From positions 1 through 16,946 of the forward strand of contig JBKKCR010000128.1 in NCBI GenBank assembly GCA_046712825.1: 16,946 nucleotides of DNA, in the 5' to 3' direction. Of the stretch, positions 14,899 through 16,946 are shown in pieces (positions within the stretch are counted from its first letter, which is position 1; the number at the start of each line of letters is the position of its first letter). A program made the translations under genes and the position numbers. A model generated the notes under the pieces. It worked only from the letters and a program-made list of their open reading frames with translations, had not been told where the DNA came from and did not search any database. This DNA is from DATFGK01 sp046712825. GTDB lineage: Bacteria; Actinomycetota; AC-67.

Positions 14899-14918
14899 AC
14901 TCGAACGTATGTTCGAGT
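14899..14918 (-). promoter_or_regulatory. LexA-type SOS box
   Basis: A perfect inverted repeat with 8-base arms, ACTCGAAC and GTTCGAGT, separated by GTAT. The core TCGAAC-N4-GTTCGA is the operator bound by LexA in mycobacteria and close to the Gram-positive CGAAC-N4-GTTCG consensus. It lies right after the -10 of the minus-strand promoter, where bound LexA would block RNA polymerase. The first gene downstream is DUF6504, then dnaE2 and dinB. Confidence 0.88.
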
Positions 14919-14927
14919 GAGAGGTCC

Positions 14928-14957
14928 ACGATACGCCCGGCTCGCGGGGGCCGTCAA
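14928..14957 (-). promoter_or_regulatory. SOS-regulated promoter of DUF6504 (and perhaps dnaE2-dinB)
   Basis: On the minus strand, TTGACG (14957-14952) and TATCGT (14933-14928) are separated by 18 nt. The predicted start is near 14921, so the SOS box occupies about +3 to +22. Leader length to the DUF6504 ATG is about 105 nt. Confidence 0.7.
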
Positions 14958-15091
14958 GGGGTAGCAAGCACGCACGCGGATCGAGGTGTTTTCCGGCTCG
15001 CGCCCGTATTCGTTTGCGCCTAGCCTGGGCCGCGCCGCTCCCGGATACGGCGGGGGCGCGGGACGTCGAGCGAGCAGGGGGAGATCCAACC

Positions 15092-15769
15092 GTGGACGCG
15101 ATCGTTCGTGCCACCGGCGTGCGCAAGGTGTACCACAGCGGAACCGAAGTAGAAGCACTCAGCAAGGTCGACCTGGACGTCGCTCGCGGGGAGATGGTCG
15201 CGATCGTCGGACCATCCGGCTCCGGCAAGACCACCCTCCTCAACTGCCTATCGGGGCTGGAGCGAATCGACGAAGGCGAGATCCTCATCGACGGCACTGA
15301 TCTCGCCGCGATGAAGGACGACGCGCGAACCGAGTTCCGTGCGCGCTCGATGGGTTTCGTGTTCCAGGCGTTCAACCTCCTGCCGGTGCTGTCGGCGCTC
15401 GAGAACGTCGAGATACCGCTGCTCCTCATCGGCACCGGCGCTCGAGAGGCACGCAAGCGCGCGCTCGAAACCCTCGAGCAGGTCGGGCTCGCGCCGCGCG
15501 CCGATCACCGACCGGACCAACTCTCCGGCGGTGAGCAACAGCGCGTGGCGGTGGCTCGGGCGCTCGTTCACCAGCCCGCGGTGGTTTGGGCCGACGAGCC
15601 AACCGGCAACCTCGACTCGGAATCATCCGCCGCGGTGATGGAGTTGTTCCGTTCGCTCAACAAAGACGGCCAGACGATCGTCATGGTGACGCACGACCAG
15701 CGGATCGCTGCGCAGGCGTCGCGGACCATCGGCATGCGCGACGGCCGGATCGAGAGCGACACGAGATGA
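15092..15769 (+). CDS. ABC transporter ATP-binding protein, LolD/MacB type
   Basis: Cytoplasmic ATPase of an exporter or lipoprotein/envelope-type ABC system, 225 residues, the usual size for this subfamily. It shows Walker A GPSGSGKTT (residues 40-48), the Q-loop region GFVFQAFNLLPVLSALENVE typical of the LolD/MacB group, the signature LSGGEQQRVAVARAL (from residue 144), Walker B VVWADEPTGNLDSES and the H-loop VMVTHD. The start is GTG at 15092, chosen for the AGGGGGAG eight bases upstream and because RATGVRKVY is the normal N-terminus. An ATG at 15014 would add 26 residues without similarity and no ribosome site. The stop overlaps the permease start in ATGA. No convincing promoter was found in the 275-nt divergent region, which also holds the SOS promoter facing the other way. 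Confidence 0.94.
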   Translation: MDAIVRATGVRKVYHSGTEVEALSKVDLDVARGEMVAIVGPSGSGKTTLLNCLSGLERIDEGEILIDGTDLAAMKDDARTEFRARSMGFVFQAFNLLPVLSALENVEIPLLLIGTGAREARKRALETLEQVGLAPRADHRPDQLSGGEQQRVAVARALVHQPAVVWADEPTGNLDSESSAAVMELFRSLNKDGQTIVMVTHDQRIAAQASRTIGMRDGRIESDTR

Positions 15770-16946
15770 TTCCGGTCCTGGTTCTGTTCGCGATCGCCTA
15801 CGGGCTGATCGCGTTGTTCGCGTTCCGCAGGCCGCTGCTCGGCAAGCTGGCCGTCCGGGAAGCGGTTCGGCGGCGCGGCCAGACCGCGCTCGTCGTCGCG
15901 GGCCTGATGGTCGGTACGGCAACGATCACGGCCGCGCTGGTCGCCAGTGACTCCGTCGCCGACTCCGCAGTGGATTCGTTCGCGTACCGCAACTGGGGCT
16001 ACGTCGACATCACGGTGGGCTCATCGAACCGCTTCTTCCCTGAAGAGATCGCCGATCGTCTCGCCTCCGATACCGCGGTCGCCGCTGCGGCCGACGGCGT
16101 CGCCGGCGGGCTTGAACTCATCGGGTCTGCCGCCGACCTCGACCGACGGCAGGGAACGTCGCGCGTCGTCCTCGTCGGCTTCGATCCCGCACGACAAGCG
16201 GCGTTCGGCACGTACGACCTCGTCGGCGGGGGTTCGACAACGGGCGAAGATCTCGCCCTGGGTGAGGTTCTCATCTCACGCGTGCTGGCCCAAAAGATCG
16301 ACGCGCGCGCCGGCGATCGCATGCGCTTCACGCTCGAGGTTGAACAAGGAACCGAGGCCATCGAGCTCCGTATCGCCGGCATCGCGCGGCAGGAAGGTCC
16401 CGGCGCGTACACGCTCGGCGCTGCCGTGTTCGCGCCCCTCGAAACGGCGCGACGGATCGCCGGCGTCGAAGGCATCAACATCATCCGGGTGTCCGCGCCG
16501 GGGGGGATCCGCGACAGCCTCCCTGCGGCAGGCAACACCCTGGCGGCGGTGAAGAGCGCAGTGGCTCGCATCGACGCTCCGATCCCGCTTGAGGTGAGCG
16601 ACGCCAAGCGCGCCGAGGCAAAGAACGCGGAGGGATTCACCACCTTCACCCGGGCGATGCTCGTCGGGATGAGCACGCTCGTGGTGGCGGTCGGCGCGGC
16701 GCTGGTCGTGAACATCATCGGCATGCTCGCGGAGGAGCGTCGTTCGCGGATGGGCGTCCTGCGGGCGCTCGGGTTGAAGCGCCGGCGTTTGGTCGGCCTG
16801 TCCGTGATCGAGGGCGCGATCTACTCGCTCGCCGCCGGCGTCGTGGGCACCGCGGTCGGGATCGCCGCCGGACGCCTGGTGGCGTCGCGGTTCGGGCGGG
16901 CCTTCGCCGAGTTCGCCGGCGAGGACTTCGACTTCCAGTTCTTCTT
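15766..16946 (+). CDS. ABC transporter permease, FtsX/MacB-like (runs off window)
   Basis: Membrane partner of the preceding ATPase, open for 393 codons and cut by the window edge. It starts at the ATG overlapping the ATPase stop by 4 nt. The N-terminus has two hydrophobic segments, IPVLVLFAIAYGLIALFAF and, after LAVREAVRRRGQ, TALVVAGLMVGTATITAALV. A large extracytoplasmic domain of about 240 residues follows (MacB_PCD-like, with DRLASDTAVAAAADGVAG and GEVLISRVLAQKIDARAGD). An FtsX domain begins around residue 303, with the cytoplasmic loop EERRSRMGVLRALGLKRRR near 322 and a further membrane segment. The extra first segment before the usual LAxRExxRRRGQ start suggests a long-form permease, perhaps with duplicated FtsX domains beyond the window. 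The substrate is unknown. Confidence 0.9.
   Translation, partial: MIPVLVLFAIAYGLIALFAFRRPLLGKLAVREAVRRRGQTALVVAGLMVGTATITAALVASDSVADSAVDSFAYRNWGYVDITVGSSNRFFPEEIADRLASDTAVAAAADGVAGGLELIGSAADLDRRQGTSRVVLVGFDPARQAAFGTYDLVGGGSTTGEDLALGEVLISRVLAQKIDARAGDRMRFTLEVEQGTEAIELRIAGIARQEGPGAYTLGAAVFAPLETARRIAGVEGINIIRVSAPGGIRDSLPAAGNTLAAVKSAVARIDAPIPLEVSDAKRAEAKNAEGFTTFTRAMLVGMSTLVVAVGAALVVNIIGMLAEERRSRMGVLRALGLKRRRLVGLSVIEGAIYSLAAGVVGTAVGIAAGRLVASRFGRAFAEFAGEDFDFQFF

Noticed and set aside
15014..15091. Earlier ATG start for the ABC ATPase
   Set aside because: No ribosome site; the added residues lack similarity to LolD/MacB N-termini, and the GTG at 15092 has a strong AGGGGGAG.
1..16946. CRISPR array, insertion sequence, phage or plasmid element
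   Set aside because: No regularly spaced repeats, transposase, integrase or terminal repeats were seen. The tRNA fragment repeat is inverted and from the 5' half, unlike an attachment-site duplication.

Overview
The window is GC-rich and looks like a chromosome of an actinomycete (Actinomycetota), probably a deep or uncultured lineage. This rests on gene content (DUF3040 membrane protein, DUF6504 protein, MoxR/DUF58/transglutaminase cluster, an actinobacterial-type second DnaE), on frequent GTG starts and ATGA overlaps, and on an SOS box of the Gram-positive/actinobacterial type (TCGAAC-N4-GTTCGA). No taxonomic search could be run.

Left part, 1-2946, minus strand: an oligopeptide/dipeptide-type ABC importer fragment, permease (DppC/OppC type) followed by a family-5 solute-binding lipoprotein. 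The partner permease and ATPases are not in the window. A divergent intergenic region (2947-3232) separates it from a plus-strand operon, 3233-7694: MoxR AAA+ ATPase, DUF58 protein and a membrane-anchored transglutaminase-like protein (TgpA type), with a 2-nt gap and then a 61-nt overlap.

Middle part, 7705-14816, minus strand, reading right to left: DUF6504 protein, dnaE2 (error-prone DNA polymerase III alpha), dinB (DNA polymerase IV), an enoyl-CoA hydratase/isomerase, a DUF3040 membrane protein and a MerR-family regulator. dnaE2, dinB and the hydratase are joined by 1-nt and 4-nt overlaps. Upstream of DUF6504 is a good promoter (TTGACG-N18-TATCGT) followed at once by a perfect LexA-type SOS box (14899-14918). 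This is probably a DNA-damage-inducible mutagenic polymerase cassette.

Most unusual part, 14213-14501, plus strand, inside the 326-nt gap between DUF6504 and dnaE2: an apparent independent small-RNA gene. It has its own promoter, a tRNA-shaped domain with anticodon GAC, a structured extension, a segment complementary to the 5' half of that same tRNA (exact blocks of 11, 5 and 15 nt), and then a strong intrinsic terminator. The tRNA fold and a long end-to-end hairpin cannot both form. I do not recognise this arrangement.

Right part, 15092-16946, plus strand: an ABC exporter pair of the LolD/MacB type, an ATPase and an FtsX-like permease joined by a 4-nt overlap. The permease runs off the window end.
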